64,000 bases of DNA from Laburnicola sp. R22_1 (Eukaryota > Ascomycota > Dothideomycetes > Pleosporales > Didymosphaeriaceae), in NCBI GenBank assembly GCA_014281115.1, contig JACONQ010000015.1:2046001-2110000 (forward strand), in the 5' to 3' direction. A program made the translations under genes and the position numbers. This document shows positions 1 through 13,538 of this stretch, in pieces. The notes under the pieces are model-generated. The model saw nothing but the letters and a program-made list of their open reading frames with translations. It searched no databases and was not told the origin of the DNA. Positions within the stretch are counted from its first letter, which is position 1. Each line of letters starts with the position of its first letter.

Positions 1-3000
1 TTAACTAACCTTATAATACGTTTCTCTTTTGCCTATATATCCTACCTTAGGAGGCTTATAACACAATTCTATAATATCTATATAAAGAGTATTATTAAAA
101 GGAATAAAAGTACGCCTTTAAAAATACACTAAACTATTAGTAATATTATAGTTCTACAACTCTACTTTTACGTTATATTTATATATTACTACTATTAGAA
201 GGCATCGCATACCTTATTATTTCGCTATAATAATTTGTAATAAGATAGAATCTTTAGTAGTTGCCTATTTTAACTAGTTTATTATACTAGTATAATTCTA
301 TGTAAAATAATTCTTGTCTAGTAGCTTTGACTATCCTAGCAAAGCTGTCTTATAACTCTCTAGAGGACTATTATTAACTATCCTATTTCTAATAGGTTTC
401 TTCTTACTAATATAGTATAACTTTGCAGTAAGACTAACTACTAATTTCTTTATTCCTACTAGTATCTATGCAAGAAAAACTATATACACTACTTTCTTAG
501 TAGGACGCTTAGTATAAATTATAACTATCCTTAGAATAGGTTTGTAGGTAACTACTAGCGGGACAGGTTTAGAGTTAACTTAGTTAGACGTAAGGATTAT
601 CTAAGCCTAGTACTATAAATAGTTATTATAGATATATTATAGGAGGTCCCTAGACTAGCGCATAAGTAAGTTAGACTTACCACCCTACTTACTAGAGTAA
701 TAAGTAATTTTAAAGTTAAACTTAGATAGAAACTTCGCCTAGTAGGCTTAATAATAATTTAGCTGCTTAGTACTTATAAACTATTCTAGAGCTCTATAGT
801 CTAAGATTATATTAATAAGTAATCTATCTAATAGCTTTAGCCACTATTGTTTAAAAGCCTTAATAATAGCAAGTAGTTTCTTATTATAAATAGCGTAATT
901 ACACTTAGCTAGAATTATCTTTATAGATATAAACGTCACTAGTTATAAAATCCTATTACTCTATACCTATAATAGGATTGCCGCTATAACAAAATCTAAA
1001 GCGTTGCTCTCTACCTAGGTTTCTAGGTTTAAGTTACAATAGGCTAATATAGGCATAATAGTAAACGCGTGTTTTAATTATGTACAAGCCTAAGTAGCTA
1101 GACTATTTAGGGCTAATAGAAATTTTATAGAGGCTTTTTTATATATTAAATTAGTAAGTGCCTATATAAGGCCTAGGTAACTAACAATAAATTAGTAGTA
1201 GAAATTTGCAAAGCCTGGAAATAACTAGCCTTCTTATATATTAGTAGGTAAGTACTAGTTTATAATTATACTAACCTTAGCAAAATCTATTTTAATCCTA
1301 TTAACTATAAAGATTAGTCTTAAGTACTTGACCTTTTTTACAGCAAACTCGCATTTATTAATATCTAGGTAGAGACTCGCCTTTTTTAGTTAATAGTAGA
1401 CCTTATAGACGTGTTTCTTATACTCTACTAACATCTAGCTAAAAATAAGGATATTATTAATATATACTAAGTAAAAGTTGTTAAGATATTCTTATAAGGT
1501 CTTATTAATATAGGACTATAATATAGCTAGAGTATTATATAGTCTAAAGAGTATAACTAAATACTTAAAGAGTTTATATTACGTTGTACAAGTAGTCTTA
1601 TACTTATTACCCTCCTTAACGCGCACCTTATAGAAGGCGGCAATAATATTAAGAATACTAAACTATTAGATACTAGATAGCTTAGCTAGCGTCTTATATA
1701 TATTAGGTAGCGAGTTCTTATTCTTAATAGTAACTAAGTTTAGCTAGCAGTAGTCTATACAGATCTAAAGTCTGCTATTTAGTTTCTTAATAACTAGTAC
1801 TAGAGTGGCAAAGTTAGACGTACTATATTAGATTTTATCGATACTAAGTTTCTTATTAATATATACCTTAATAGTAAGAGCCTCCTTCTTACTTATACTA
1901 TAAAGTTGCGTAGTAGAGTGTCTTACGTCTAGTTTTAGGTTAATCTTATAGTCTACCCTAGACTAGTAAGATGACAATTAGTCTTCTAGAACTATAAATG
2001 CCTGCTACTTATTCTAAATTTAGCTAGGCAAAACCTTTAGTATCTCTACCTTAGTTTTTTCTAGTTAATTTATCTTCTAGTAAAACTTGTTAAAGTCCTC
2101 CTATATTAGTATAGTAAGGCCTACGCAAAATAATTGCGCAAATATTACTTTAATATTAGTAGTGTTATTAGGTTCTTTAGAGTCTAAGCTATCCTTAGTC
2201 TATTCTAGCTTCTTAAAGTATTCTAGATATAACTAAATAGCACTGCAGTTAAGTTGTAACGCTATTAGTAACGCAGTATACCTAGAGATAACTTTAATAT
2301 TTATTCTAGCATATATAGAGTTAGGTATCTTTAGTTTTAGAAGTTATTGTTAACAGCCCTTACTAGAAATAATCATAGAAAGGCCCTTTATATAATAGTT
2401 ACCTATATAAAAGGGCTTATTAAAAGTTATAGTCTTTTCTCCTAGTTAATATTTAGGTTATAAGTGCTTAACCATAATATACTAAAGATAATATTAAATC
2501 TAGTTATATTTATAATATATATAAGCTCCTTACTAAAATAGTCCCTATAGTAAATAGGCAGCAGAGCTGCTTTTATAAGCACCTACTTTATAACTCTATT
2601 TTCTAGTTATAGGCAAACTAGGTATTTAAGCGTTACTATCTATAGTCTATATCTTAAGACACACGCGCAACTTACGTAGGTATTAGTTGCCCTAGAGTTA
2701 GTAAGTCTATTAATAGTAACCTTTGCGTTGCTAGCTACCTATAGTTAATATTTAAATATAAACTAAGCACTATAGACTAATAGCTAACACTTATTAATTA
2801 AATTAGTGCAGAGCTTAACTACTTATTAGGACTAAAAGGACTAACGTGTTAGTTAATGCTCTAGCTCCCTAATCTTACGTATAAGTTTTAGTAATAATTC
2901 TTAAGATTCCTACTAATAACTTTTAGTAGGGATATCTAGTTTTCTAATAGGTTAATTCTAGTTAAGAAGGTAGGGACTAGTAATAAGAGTTGCACGTTAA

Positions 3001-4850
3001 CCGCAGTAAGACCTACGTTAATAAAGGCCTTAATCTTATTTGCTAGCTATTATAGCTTGCCCTTATATAAGGTATTATTATCCTTGCAATAGTAACCCTT
3101 TTCACTATACTTAATATAGCGCCCTTTGTCTATAAGTAACTTTACCTAGGCGTTAGTGCAGCCTAAGGTATTGCCACTTATATTATTTCTACTACAATTG
3201 CCTTCCCTAGCATAACTGCCTTAGTTACTACTATTATTGTTAGTTTGCTGCTAGGCAGAACCCTATAGCTTTAAGATTATATCTTAATAATATATTTTCT
3301 TAATAAACGTAGCCTATAAATTACTATTTAACTATTGTTTATTAGCTTCTAAGTAGAATAGCTTTAAGAGTTAAATAGCTATAATAGTCTTCTACTAGTC
3401 TAGTATATTAAGAGGAGTAGTTGTAATTTTAAATTAGGACAACTACTCTATAAAACTCTCCCTATCTCTAATTTTTAGTTAATTGCTCTATATAGCTGTA
3501 TAAGCTTCGCCTATAGGGTCTGCAGCTATATAGCTGCGGTCTAATATCTTAAATATATCCTTAGTAGACTAGAAAGCTCCTAGCTTATTAAATTCTATTT
3601 AATATTCTAGTAAGCAACATTTAGAGTATAATTAAAAATAAATTCTATCTTAGCATATTCTATAGTAAAGACATAGTTATATGCACTTAGGTAAGACTAT
3701 ATAGAACTCTTCTATAGCTTATAATTCTTATAATTATTAGATTCTTTAAACTTATTAGGCTTATGTAAGTAATATCTAGGTGCCTACCTAATACCTATTA
3801 AGGCTAAAATAGATTAACTGCCTAGTATAGTAGCTTAAGTGTTATAGGCCATATTTGCTATAGCTAGAGAATATAAAGTACCTAGTATATATCTTAGTGT
3901 AGCGTTGTTAAATAACCTTAAGGTCTTTAAACATTAAATCTTACTAAATATACAAAGAGACATCTAGTAGTGCTAATATTATTACCTTAAGTTATTCCTT
4001 TAACTTTATAACCTTCTATTCTTAAACTTTACTATAAGTATAATATAGCTCCTATAACTCTTTTAGTTAATTAATATAAGTAAGGACCTTCTAAACCTAA
4101 GTCTTACGCTAGTCTAAGTAGTATTATTTAACTTATAAGTTATACTTTATTTCTAGTAAGAATAGTTGCGTAGTCTTTATAAGATTAGAGATGCGTATAA
4201 TTTACTTTATAAGCTTCTCCTCTTACTATAGTCCCCAATAGACCTCTTTTTTAAGTTCTGTAGCACTATTCGCATATCTAATAAAATAGCTATATAATAT
4301 AGTAGGCTATTTATAAATAGAAGTAGCGTTTTATAATAAGTTACTATTATAAATATCTACTACTATTTTCTATTCTAGTTTAGCACCCTTAGCGTGCGCG
4401 TAAAGAACTTTAAAATATAGTAAGGGTGTGTTAGTGTTATTATTATATATAAGTTAAAGATAGGTATTCTTTATAGGTTATTTAATAACTTTAAAGATAG
4501 ACTTTCTACTTAAGCTGCAATGCCATCCTTGTGACAAACTATCTACTAATAATTTAGGATAACTTATCCTATTTATAGACTTTGTAGGGATCTTTATTAG
4601 CTAACTATCTACTATTACGTGCTTTTCTTCTACGCTATTAAGTATATCTAAATTCTTTTTATCTAAGTTATCTATTACATAGGGCGTGGCGGAGATCTAT
4701 AGGGTAGTTCTAAAAGTTAAATACTAAGTCGCTAAATCCGCATTAGGCAAGGCAGCTATTCTACTTATGCGCCACCTACTAGGGATGCTATAGTTTGCTA
4801 TCTTATTAGTGGTAATACTAGTAGTATTATAGAGCTTAACTAAAGGTTTA
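1..4850 (-). mobile_element. RIP-degraded Ty3/gypsy retrotransposon, gag and pol remnants
   Basis: Reading the minus strand gives a degraded gag-pol order from right to left. A CCHC zinc-knuckle-like stretch lies near 3,090-3,170, and a reverse transcriptase follows whose YxDD box (about 1,450-1,465) reads YINN, as expected if RIP turned GAT/GAC into AAT/AAC. Next comes the gypsy-specific block after the active site, with a conserved ANFY run near 1,200, leading into RNase H-like sequence. Every frame is broken by TAA/TAG stops, so nothing can be made from it. The element runs off the left edge of the window, so its integrase and left LTR are not seen. The right boundary is estimated; the segment from 3,300 to 4,850 is gag-side sequence too mutated to read confidently. 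Confidence 0.8.
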
Positions 4851-5213
4851 GAATTATTAAGCCTAGCTATACACTATCTTCGGTACAGTTTCTTTTATTA
4901 TAAGAGCGTAATATATATTATTATAAGTTGTAAGTTAGTTAAAAAGCCTATTATAGCTTGCGCTCTATTATAAGCGTGCTTTTTAGAGACCTAGTATAAT
5001 ATAAGAAAGTAATTAGGCTTAATTATTAAATAGGTTAAATTGCTATAATAAAGATACTAGGTGCCGCATACTATCTATATAGTAGCAGTCCTAAGGGCGC
5101 GCTAGTACTATCTAATTAGGACTAGTACGCAGGGCTGGATTAACATTACGCCAACTAGGTTGGATTAACGTTAGGCCAACTAGAGGTCTAATAGGCCGAT
5201 AGGCGGCAATTCC
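4851..5213. other. Unassigned AT-rich segment
   Basis: No open frame or recognisable domain. It lies between the gypsy gag side and the 1.15-kb repeat and may include an LTR of the gypsy element, because a 25-bp direct duplication (5,136-5,185) sits in it. No terminal repeat could be confirmed. Confidence 0.4.
5136..5185. repeat. Two tandem 25-bp units
   Basis: Two adjacent copies of a 25-bp unit beginning TGGATTAAC and ending around CCAACTAG, differing at a few positions. It may be an LTR-internal tandem repeat; no function can be assigned. Confidence 0.7.
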
Positions 5214-6358
5214 TAATAGTATCTAGTATATAGTAGTAATAATAAAATATATATAAAATAATAATAGTTTATTATTAACTTTCTTTATAGTGTATTATTA
5301 ATAGTATTAATAAATAGTCTGCTATTTACTATAACTAAATTATATATTATTTCTTAACTATTAGACTATTAGAGAGCTATAATAGACTACGAAGTTGTAA
5401 CTATAGGAGCAGTGTGGGCGATAGGACACTTAACTATAGTTTAGTTATTGTGCTTGCGATCTAGTAGTAGCGTAACTATAGTTTACTATACGCATAGCGT
5501 ATAAAGTCTTTTGCAGTATTAGGGATACCTAGAATACTAAATCTTTATTTCTTTATCTATTATATCTAGAGACGTAATAACTTTCTAGTAACCTAATATT
5601 ATATCTAAATTTAATAACTACAGCAATATAGCTATTATTAAATTTAGTTAGGGCATAAATAACTAGCTAGGCAAAGTTAAGAATAATTCCTAGAGATTTA
5701 GCAACCTTATACGACTAGAAGAATTATTAAAAAGGCCTCTAGAGCTTATCTTTAAGTATCCTATTAGTAATATCTTTAAACTAATTTGCTGTGCTTTATG
5801 CCTCTAGATTCTAAAGTATAAGACACTTCTTTAGTACCTAGATATTAGTAGAGACGCAGCCTTTATAATGCAATAATAGTATAATATAAAAATTATACTA
5901 TAGAAGCTTAAAAATATAACTAAAAATAAAGGGAATAAAAACTATAAGGGCGAGAACTAGAGTAAAGGAGAAAAAGAGTTTATTATAATATATAAAACGC
6001 TAAAGGTGCAGTAATAGTATAAAAAGCTTATTAAGGTAGTAGCGATTATTTAGGCTGCTATTAAGGCAGGGGACTATAAGTAATAAGCGTAAGGATAAGC
6101 AGTAGCGGTGGAAGCATAGAGAAGATAAGTAGTAGTAGCAAGATCCTAAGTAGTAGTATATAGCTCGCTGGTTACGAGGGGAGATTTACTATAGGGAGAG
6201 AATTAGACAAAATAGTTAGGTTAGTTACTATTGTAATTGTTATTATTATTATTGCAGCAAAAAATATTATTAAAGAAATTATTAATTATATAATATAGTG
6301 GTTAGTTAAATAGCTAGCCCAGGATTATATAATATTATAGATTAACTCTAGGAGAGAA
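5214..6358 (+). repeat. 1.15-kb dispersed repeat, copy 1
   Basis: This segment aligns along its whole length with 19,143-20,307 in the same orientation. The best-kept parts are the first about 330 bp and the last about 250 bp, and most differences are C/T or G/A. I see no inverted termini and no clear target duplication, so the element class is open. The right half reads weakly like a lysine/glutamine-rich C-terminus of a fungal transposase, but this is not firm. Confidence 0.7.
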
Positions 6359-6626
6359 AAAGACTTTATTATATAATCTATATTTACTTAGTACTAATAT
6401 AAAAGAGTATATCTTTAGAATTACTAGCTTATAAATAGATAATACCCTTAGTATTATTAATAAGAACTTTATATAAAGAATAAAACTATTCTTACTAAAG
6501 ACTAGCCTATTAAGTTTAATAGTAAAAGATTTTAACTTTGATATAAAAAGGTTAAGCAAAGGGCCTTTATATAATTAATCCTAAAAATAAAGATATAGTT
6601 TAAAAATATATAGAGTAGTATATAGA
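6359..6626 (+). mobile_element. Copia pol C-terminal fragment
   Basis: This fragment closely matches 24,536-24,800 of the copia element further right, the region between reverse transcriptase and RNase H. It stops where the first long retroposon begins. The sequence beyond that retroposon is copia LTR rather than the rest of pol, so the fragment belongs to a copia copy truncated by deletion or recombination. The minus-strand open frame at 6,335-6,559 is only a by-product of AT-rich sequence. Confidence 0.7.
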
Positions 6627-7771
6627 GTTCGCTTGTCAAATACCTTTTTACCCTTTTGTTAGTTTAAAGTTAAAGTAGATTAAAATAGAAGGTTATATAT
6701 ACTATTTATAGCACTTAATTCTAATTAAAAACTAATCTTAAATAATACCTAATAATACAATAATAGTTTAAGTCTTAAACTTACTTATACTTTACCTATA
6801 CCCTATAAGCTCCCTACCTACGCAAGGTTTACTTACACTATATATAGTCTACCTAGATTATTACTATTAGTATTATTAACTATCTGTGCTTGCACGCTAC
6901 TTACACAGCGTACTTATTTAGATAAGCTAACGCTACTATAATAGCTAGAAGAATCTTGCGGATCTATATAATACTTTTACTATACTAGAGCTTATTAATA
7001 AAAACTTTATTCTTCTTGTTCTTTTATATTCCCTACTAGAGGATTCTATTACTAATAAAGAGTAATTACGCCTACTAAAGTAGGAATTTAACTTTATAGT
7101 CCTTTATAAACTAAATAAGCTACTAACCTAACTAGTATACTAGAACTACCTTATAGATGGTTAAGTATACCTATTTCTTACGCTAGATATATATCTAATA
7201 AATAGAATAGAACTCTAGTATAGTTACTTTAAGGGTAGTATTATAAATCTTTAGCGTATACTCTTTAGCATTAGTAAGTATATTAGTATTAGACAATTTA
7301 GATTTAATACTTAAGTAGATAGTAGGGCGTAGAGTAATAGAAGGAGTCTTATTAAGAATAACCCTAATATAGTAATAGAGCGATAGTATATCTAGTATAT
7401 ATTACCCTTATACTACTTATAAGAAATAGTATATACCTATTAATATATTAACTTATATTATTTGCGATAATCTAGATAGTAGTTTACAACTTAAAATAGT
7501 AAAGAAAAAATAGATAACTATAGTATAGCCGCGCTAAACTTTTATCTCTCCCCTACTAAAGTTCTAAGTAGTCTCTTTATAAAAAAATTGCATATAAAAG
7601 CTATGCGCGCTAAGACTACTAAGCTCGCTTAGCAGTTTAAATGCGCATTTTTATAACTACCTTTTCACACTTTTTCTAATTACTAAGCAGGGGATTTTGC
7701 CTTTTTTATTATATTATTTAAGATAAAAGCCTTTGTTATGCTACCCCTAGGTAGTTAATTTAACGCCACAC
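6627..7771 (+). mobile_element. Long retroposon of the GCCAC-ended family, copy 1 (about 1,145 bp)
   Basis: This copy is nearly colinear with 32,401-33,527 on the other strand. It ends GCCACAC at 7,771, the shared family end. No protein domain was recognised in any frame. Its two flanks come from different parts of a copia element (pol on the left, LTR on the right) and carry no target duplication, unlike the copy at 32,401. This suggests rearrangement after insertion. Confidence 0.75.
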
Positions 7772-8418
7772 ATAAAAACTATATAATTGTATTTAAAAGT
7801 TTACTAATATATAATACTTAATAAAGGGCTTAGGGCTAAAGTTATTACTATAGTAGTAGGTGTATAAAGTGCCCCTTATAAGAGCGCTACTAGAATGCCT
7901 AATAGTTATTAAGATAGAATAAAATAATATTAGAAGATAAGTAGTAATAAAATATATTACTACCTACTCTTATCTAAAGTAAAGAAGTTTTTATCTAAAC
8001 TTTTATTAGGCCTAAAGGAGATATAAAGCCCTATTAAACTACTTAAGCAATAAAGGTACTTTATAATATTCCCCTTCTAGAATTAACCCAACCTAGGTTA
8101 CCCTAAAAGATAAAAGTATATAATATTCTTATCCGTACACTATATAGGCAAGGGCACCTAAGGGAGTTAAGGTTTTAATATTGTCGCATAATAGCATTAT
8201 ATAGAGATTACATAATGCCTGTGCGCCGCAGCCTATATGCTATAAGATCTTCTCCTTTCTATCTACACCCTTTCTAAATATAAGTAATAAATACTAAGAT
8301 AGTTTTATTATATTATTCTCTTTTCTTATATAATTACTCTATATACCCTCTACACTTGCTAGTATAAAGTATTAGATATTAATATCTATATAGCTAGCTA
8401 TAGAGTTCCTATTTAATA
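7772..8418 (+). repeat. Left LTR of copia A (5' part missing)
   Basis: It matches the right LTR in two blocks: about 7,780-7,910 with 25,950-26,080, and 8,131-8,418 with 27,435-27,722. Both copies end in TTAATA, a likely mutated TTAACA. The outer start expected from the right LTR is absent, removed at the junction with the retroposon. Confidence 0.7.
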
Positions 8419-10861
8419 CTAATTAGTAGTTAACTAACTCCTAACTATAAATTAGTAAGAGTAAAGATAGATTATATAAGTTATTATTAACTATATAATT
8501 TATTTTATTATATCTTATTCTCTATATATAAGAGGACAGTAGATTAAATCTTTATAGAGTTAGTAAGTAACTATTACTACTATACAAAACACGGAAAGTA
8601 ATTATATAAGATATATAAAATCTATTCTTATCTAGAGAGATACTAGATTAATTCTTTTATTAAGTTAGTAAGTAGATATTATTACTATATAGGATTTAAG
8701 AAAAGATAGTGCACTAAGCATACTACTAGGAACTATATAAATATATAGTGTGATAATAATAAACTCTAATAAAGCGTAATCCTTTATATAACTAACCTAT
8801 TAAATAAACTAGTTATATAATAACTACCCTTACTACTACTTTCTATTAGGAAGAGAAACATCGCAGACCTTTTAGTATATAGTACAACACTATAAGAGAA
8901 AGCTATAGGTGTGCTAAAAACGCATTAAAAAAGGTAAAGCTTAGAGATAGGTTAGGCTAGGAACTATTAGTTAGCACGTGCAAATTAGCCCCTTATGCTA
9001 ATAAGGTAGTTAATTCTATAGTCTACAAATACCAAAATTAAAGATAATAATATAGCTGCCTGCGCACAAAGTATAAAAATTCGTAACTAGAGATTATCTT
9101 TATTTATCTATCCTTATATATATATATAACTAATTATCGCGTAAGACCTTAAGGTTATAATTTATAATAGCCTTCCCTTAACCTAACTACATACTTTCTA
9201 TAGGGCGGGCAGTTACACGCCTATATATATATAACAAGAATAACAAGTAAAACTATACTAATAAGTACAACTCTAAGAAATATAATCTAAATGCTAATAA
9301 TAGGTATATATAGAATAGGTATTATAAAGGTTAGACGCCTACTATCTTTAAAGGGTATATAGTAGTATAGTATAAGTTATGCGGCAAATATATTACTATA
9401 GCTAGTTTGTTTTATTACGGCATCTAGTAATACCTAGGTGCTCTAGGGACTATAAATTTTAACTTATAGCTCTCTCTCTCTACTAATTTAGCTGCCTAGT
9501 TTTTAGCTATATTAGAGATAGTTATTACTAAAGCGCTTTTAGTAAGTAAGAGATAAGGTTTAATTAAATCTAGGAGCAACATAGCAGTAAAAGGTATAGA
9601 GGAAAGGTTAAGCATAATATAAAATAGCTAGTAATTTACTATAAGGAAGAAATATATAGAGAATAGTTGCTAGAGGCGTAGAATATATATAGGTACGCGC
9701 TTATTCTATAAGGTTTCTATAGGCAATAGGTAAAGTAAGGGCAGCAAAGTATTAAGGTGCTATTTAGTATTAGGAGTAGGGCGCGCGCGCAATTTGTTAT
9801 ATATTATAGTAATAAAGTAGAGCGGGAGTTCTAAGTAGTTAATTGTCTAGTAAGGCAGCGAAAGGTTAAAAGGTAGGTGTTAATTGTCTAGTAACGTAGT
9901 AGGCAGGTAGGCAGGCAAGGTGTTATTATTATAAGTTTGTTATTTTAAAAGTTAGAGAGAGAATATTAGTAAAACTTTAACGCGCTTTAGTCCTAGGGCT
10001 TAGCGCTTACACATAACGTTATATTATACAGGCGCTAGTAAAGTAATAAAAAAGCAGTAATTAAACGTAGTGGGGCCACTTAAAAACTAATAAGTGGAGG
10101 CAGTTTATACTTCTGCCCAGGAGGGACTACTTTGTATAAAGCCCCTACCTTTACTACCTCTATTTTATAAAATTACACTAATATGCCTAATTATACTAGA
10201 CTGTATAATAAGTATACTAAAGGGATAGAAATATTAAAGGCAATACTATAAAAGTGAATAAGACCTAAGTACTAAAAGAATAAGATTAACCTAGTATACA
10301 ATTCCTCTCTATTAAAAATATAATTATACGCAGTATATACTATTACTAATTATTATATATTATACTAAAACGAAACAGCTTTCTTAGAATTATTCTAGAA
10401 AGACTTTAAAGAATAGAAAGAACACTATTTTTTAAAGTTAAACCATGCGTTTAAAAGAGAGCTTATTATAGTTCTAAAAGAAAATGGTATTATACTAAAA
10501 ATAAATGCTAGAGCTATAAGTACTAGTAAACTATATAAAGTAGCCTAAGGCAATATAGATATTACTTATACACTACTATCTTTACTAGCTTACTTAACTC
10601 CTTATATATAAATACTAAAGCAAATCTTAAAGATACCTAAGCTAGTTAGGCTATTATATAAACCTAAATAAAATAAGCTACTACCACTATAGGCACCTAT
10701 ATAGCTATAGATCCCTATAGACATCTTAAGAGTACCTTTATATAAGTACTAAGCATAATCTTATTTATATAAATAACTAAATAAACTACTCCTCTTTACA
10801 TATAGTACTTAACTACTATTTCGCCTACCTACTTACAATTATTAAACACTATATAGAATAG
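8419..10861 (+). other. Internal 5' part of copia A, gag region
   Basis: No gene can be made from this stretch. Two related 40-bp segments occur near 8,560 and 8,670. Around 9,370-9,430 one frame reads like a CxxC zinc knuckle of copia gag. The stretch 10,140-10,700 keeps longer stop-free runs on the plus strand but no domain I recognise. The segment ends at AGCTA, the target duplication of the inner copia element. Confidence 0.5.
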
Positions 10862-10866
10862 AGCTA

Positions 10867-11052
10867 TATTAAAGGAAAGCGAGTTGGAATCTCAGATTTA
10901 GTAAGCGAATTAGATAAGATTGCTATATAAGAAAGAAAGCTAAAAGGCTGGACTATATAAACGCTTATAATAAAGGAGTAGAACTAAAATAGTACTACTT
11001 ACATAATTATAGGCACGTAATTACACCTAGTTAAAGCATTATTTCTATAATA
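10867..11052 (-). repeat. Copia B LTR (left, 3' LTR)
   Basis: This 186-bp repeat is in direct orientation with 21,044-21,229; differences are mainly transitions. AGCTA precedes it. Confidence 0.88.
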
Positions 11053-13526
11053 CACCCCTTAGGTAGGCAGCACACCTACTTATATAATAAGGCTTAGAAT
11101 AATCCTACCTCTAATTAGCTTGCAAATTAAGTACCTAGCTAAGTAACTAATTAGTTATAATAGCGTAATTTAATCGTTTACAGTTACGTAAGCCTATAAT
11201 AGCCCTTTATTAATAATAAAACTCTACTTATCTACTCTTTATCTCTTTGCTTAGTTTCTTTAGTTAAGTTTTCTATAAAAGTAAGTTAATTATTTCTATT
11301 TCCTATTTCTTTCTTTAATAATTATAAACTGCTAACTAGTATATATAAAACGCATTAATTAATATATCTATAAAGTTTTAAATAAAGCTTATTTAAGAGA
11401 AACATAAGTAGAAGGCTAAAGAAATATAAAATTAGGTTAACTAACTTATAATACGCCGCTCTAATTACCTATTAAATAAGGCTCCTAGTAAAGTTACTTC
11501 TAATCTCCTAAAGAAGAAAATATATAAGAGAAAGGCAAAAACCTAAAAGCATAATTAATCTTAGTTATTTAAGCGTTCTAAGCCTACTAAGAACCCTTCT
11601 TAATCTTAGAAAAAGTCTCTATAATTAAAATATACTAATTGGAATCTCTCTAAAGCTGCTCCTTTACGTAGCTCTAAGTCTAAGAACAAGCCTAAAACTT
11701 CTAAAAATAAGAAGATTAAGAAAGACAAGCTTAGTTTAGCCTCTAATTAATTATATAGCCTTAAGCGTAGGTATTTATATATTGCATGCCTTAAATCTTA
11801 TCTCTTTAGTAGCTTAGATAGTAAATATTTTAAAACTGCGTTAACTAAACGCTTAAACACCTAATATTATTATTGCGCATTTAAATATATATATAGGCTA
11901 TTATATAAAAACCTAATTATCTTTAGTAATTCTTCTTTACTAATATTCTTAAGGCCTAAATAGCTTAAAAATAAGGCTCATAGATTTATTTAGTATTAGG
12001 CAAATAATAATTTAGTAGATAATTATGTGTATTTAGTTAATTATTTATTAATCTTTATAGTACTAATCTTCTTATATTAATTTTATAAAGAGTTTTAGAG
12101 AATGCCTAAAGATATATTTAAGTAAGAAAAAAATAAAGGAAGATAGTACTTTGTCTCTTGCTTTACTCTTAGATAAGGGTAATAATTACTAGTCTTCTTT
12201 AGAAGGTCTTAGCGCTCCTATCTAGGCTAAGAATATCTCTATAGGTCTAATTAATCTTACTTAATTAGATCCTACTAGGTAAGCGCTTCTAACTTATTAT
12301 ACAAGTTATCTTATATTAGTGCTTAATTATAATCTGTCTAATTAGAGTCCTTAGTATAGTGCTACTTAGACTAGTCTAGCTATATAGCAAGGTTGTATAA
12401 TACTAAGTTAGCTAATTAACTAATATTCTAATTAGCCTAGCCCTAAGGTTATAATTAATAATCAATAGTCTACTTAGATTTCTATTAGTAGAAATTCGCT
12501 TTACCTACACTAAATTGCTAAGGCTTACTTAGTGAAAAATAAAATTATATATAAAACTAGTAGCTTCTTAAAGTGTAATACTAATACTACTACTATAAGT
12601 AAGCTTTATACTATCTTAAATAGTACTTAATTTATCTTACTTAGTCTTATATAGTATTCCCTCCTAAAGAAGCTTACTATACACGTCTTAGACTTAACTA
12701 GTTAGTTTAGTGTATTAGCTGCTTAGCTTAAGTAAGGATTAGGAATATCCTTAAGGTAAAAGATTATTAATCTAACTAAGTCTATTACTCTTTTATTAGA
12801 AGAGATCATTGCTAGTTAAAAGAATTAGGGTTATTTAATTAGTTCTAATTATAGTTTCTTGCCTAGCTACTTCTTAGATATTAATTCTAAATAGCTAATA
12901 GCTAATTATTAAGGCTCCTAAATAGCGGATACTAGTGCTTCTGCTAATAGTCTTTAAAGATAACTTAAGCATTATACTTTATGTAATAATTAGCAACTAT
13001 ATTAGACTTAATTTTCTACTCTAAAGCTATAGAATCTAGTAGGGCTATTTAGATTGCATAGTACAAATTATTAGAATTATAGAAGTTAGCGCGCGTTATT
13101 ACTTAGTAATTAATCTTTTAGCCCTTTTAATTACTCTAGGACTACTAGTTTTATTTATTAAGATAGTAGATATAGTCCTTAAGCTGCTTGTAAGTCCTCT
13201 TATCCCTACTATAGAAATCTTCCTAATATAGTACTAATTATTTAGACGCTCTAGCTACTAGCTTTAATTTAGCTAATAATCTATTTATAAATGCTACACT
13301 ATCTATTAAGCAGCCCAAATTATAATTTATATACACTAATTCTAATAATAACGCTTACACAGATCTGCTAAAAGAATCTTCTCCCTATATAATAATAGAG
13401 AAGCTGTTAGATCTAAAGAGCACTCTCTACTAAAGCTAGACTAATCTAGACTAGTATAGCCCTAAGCATTATATAGCCGCTTATAATATCTTAGGAACTT
13501 ATTAAACTACTATAATTAGAAACTAG
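11053..13526. other. Unassigned degraded sequence inside copia B
   Basis: This 2.5-kb stretch lies between the 3' LTR and the RNase H end of copia B and is longer than a copia 3' untranslated part should be, so another insertion is likely. From 12,142 one plus-strand frame is serine/threonine-rich, is broken only by TAA/TAG and keeps an even amino-acid composition. I do not recognise it. TGA is rare throughout the isochore, so the absence of TGA is weak evidence. Confidence 0.35.
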
Positions 13527-13538
13527 TATAAGCTCCTT

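Noticed and set aside
6335..6559. Minus-strand open frame of 74 codons
   Set aside because: It is antisense to a copia pol fragment, with a composition that follows from AT-rich RIP sequence.
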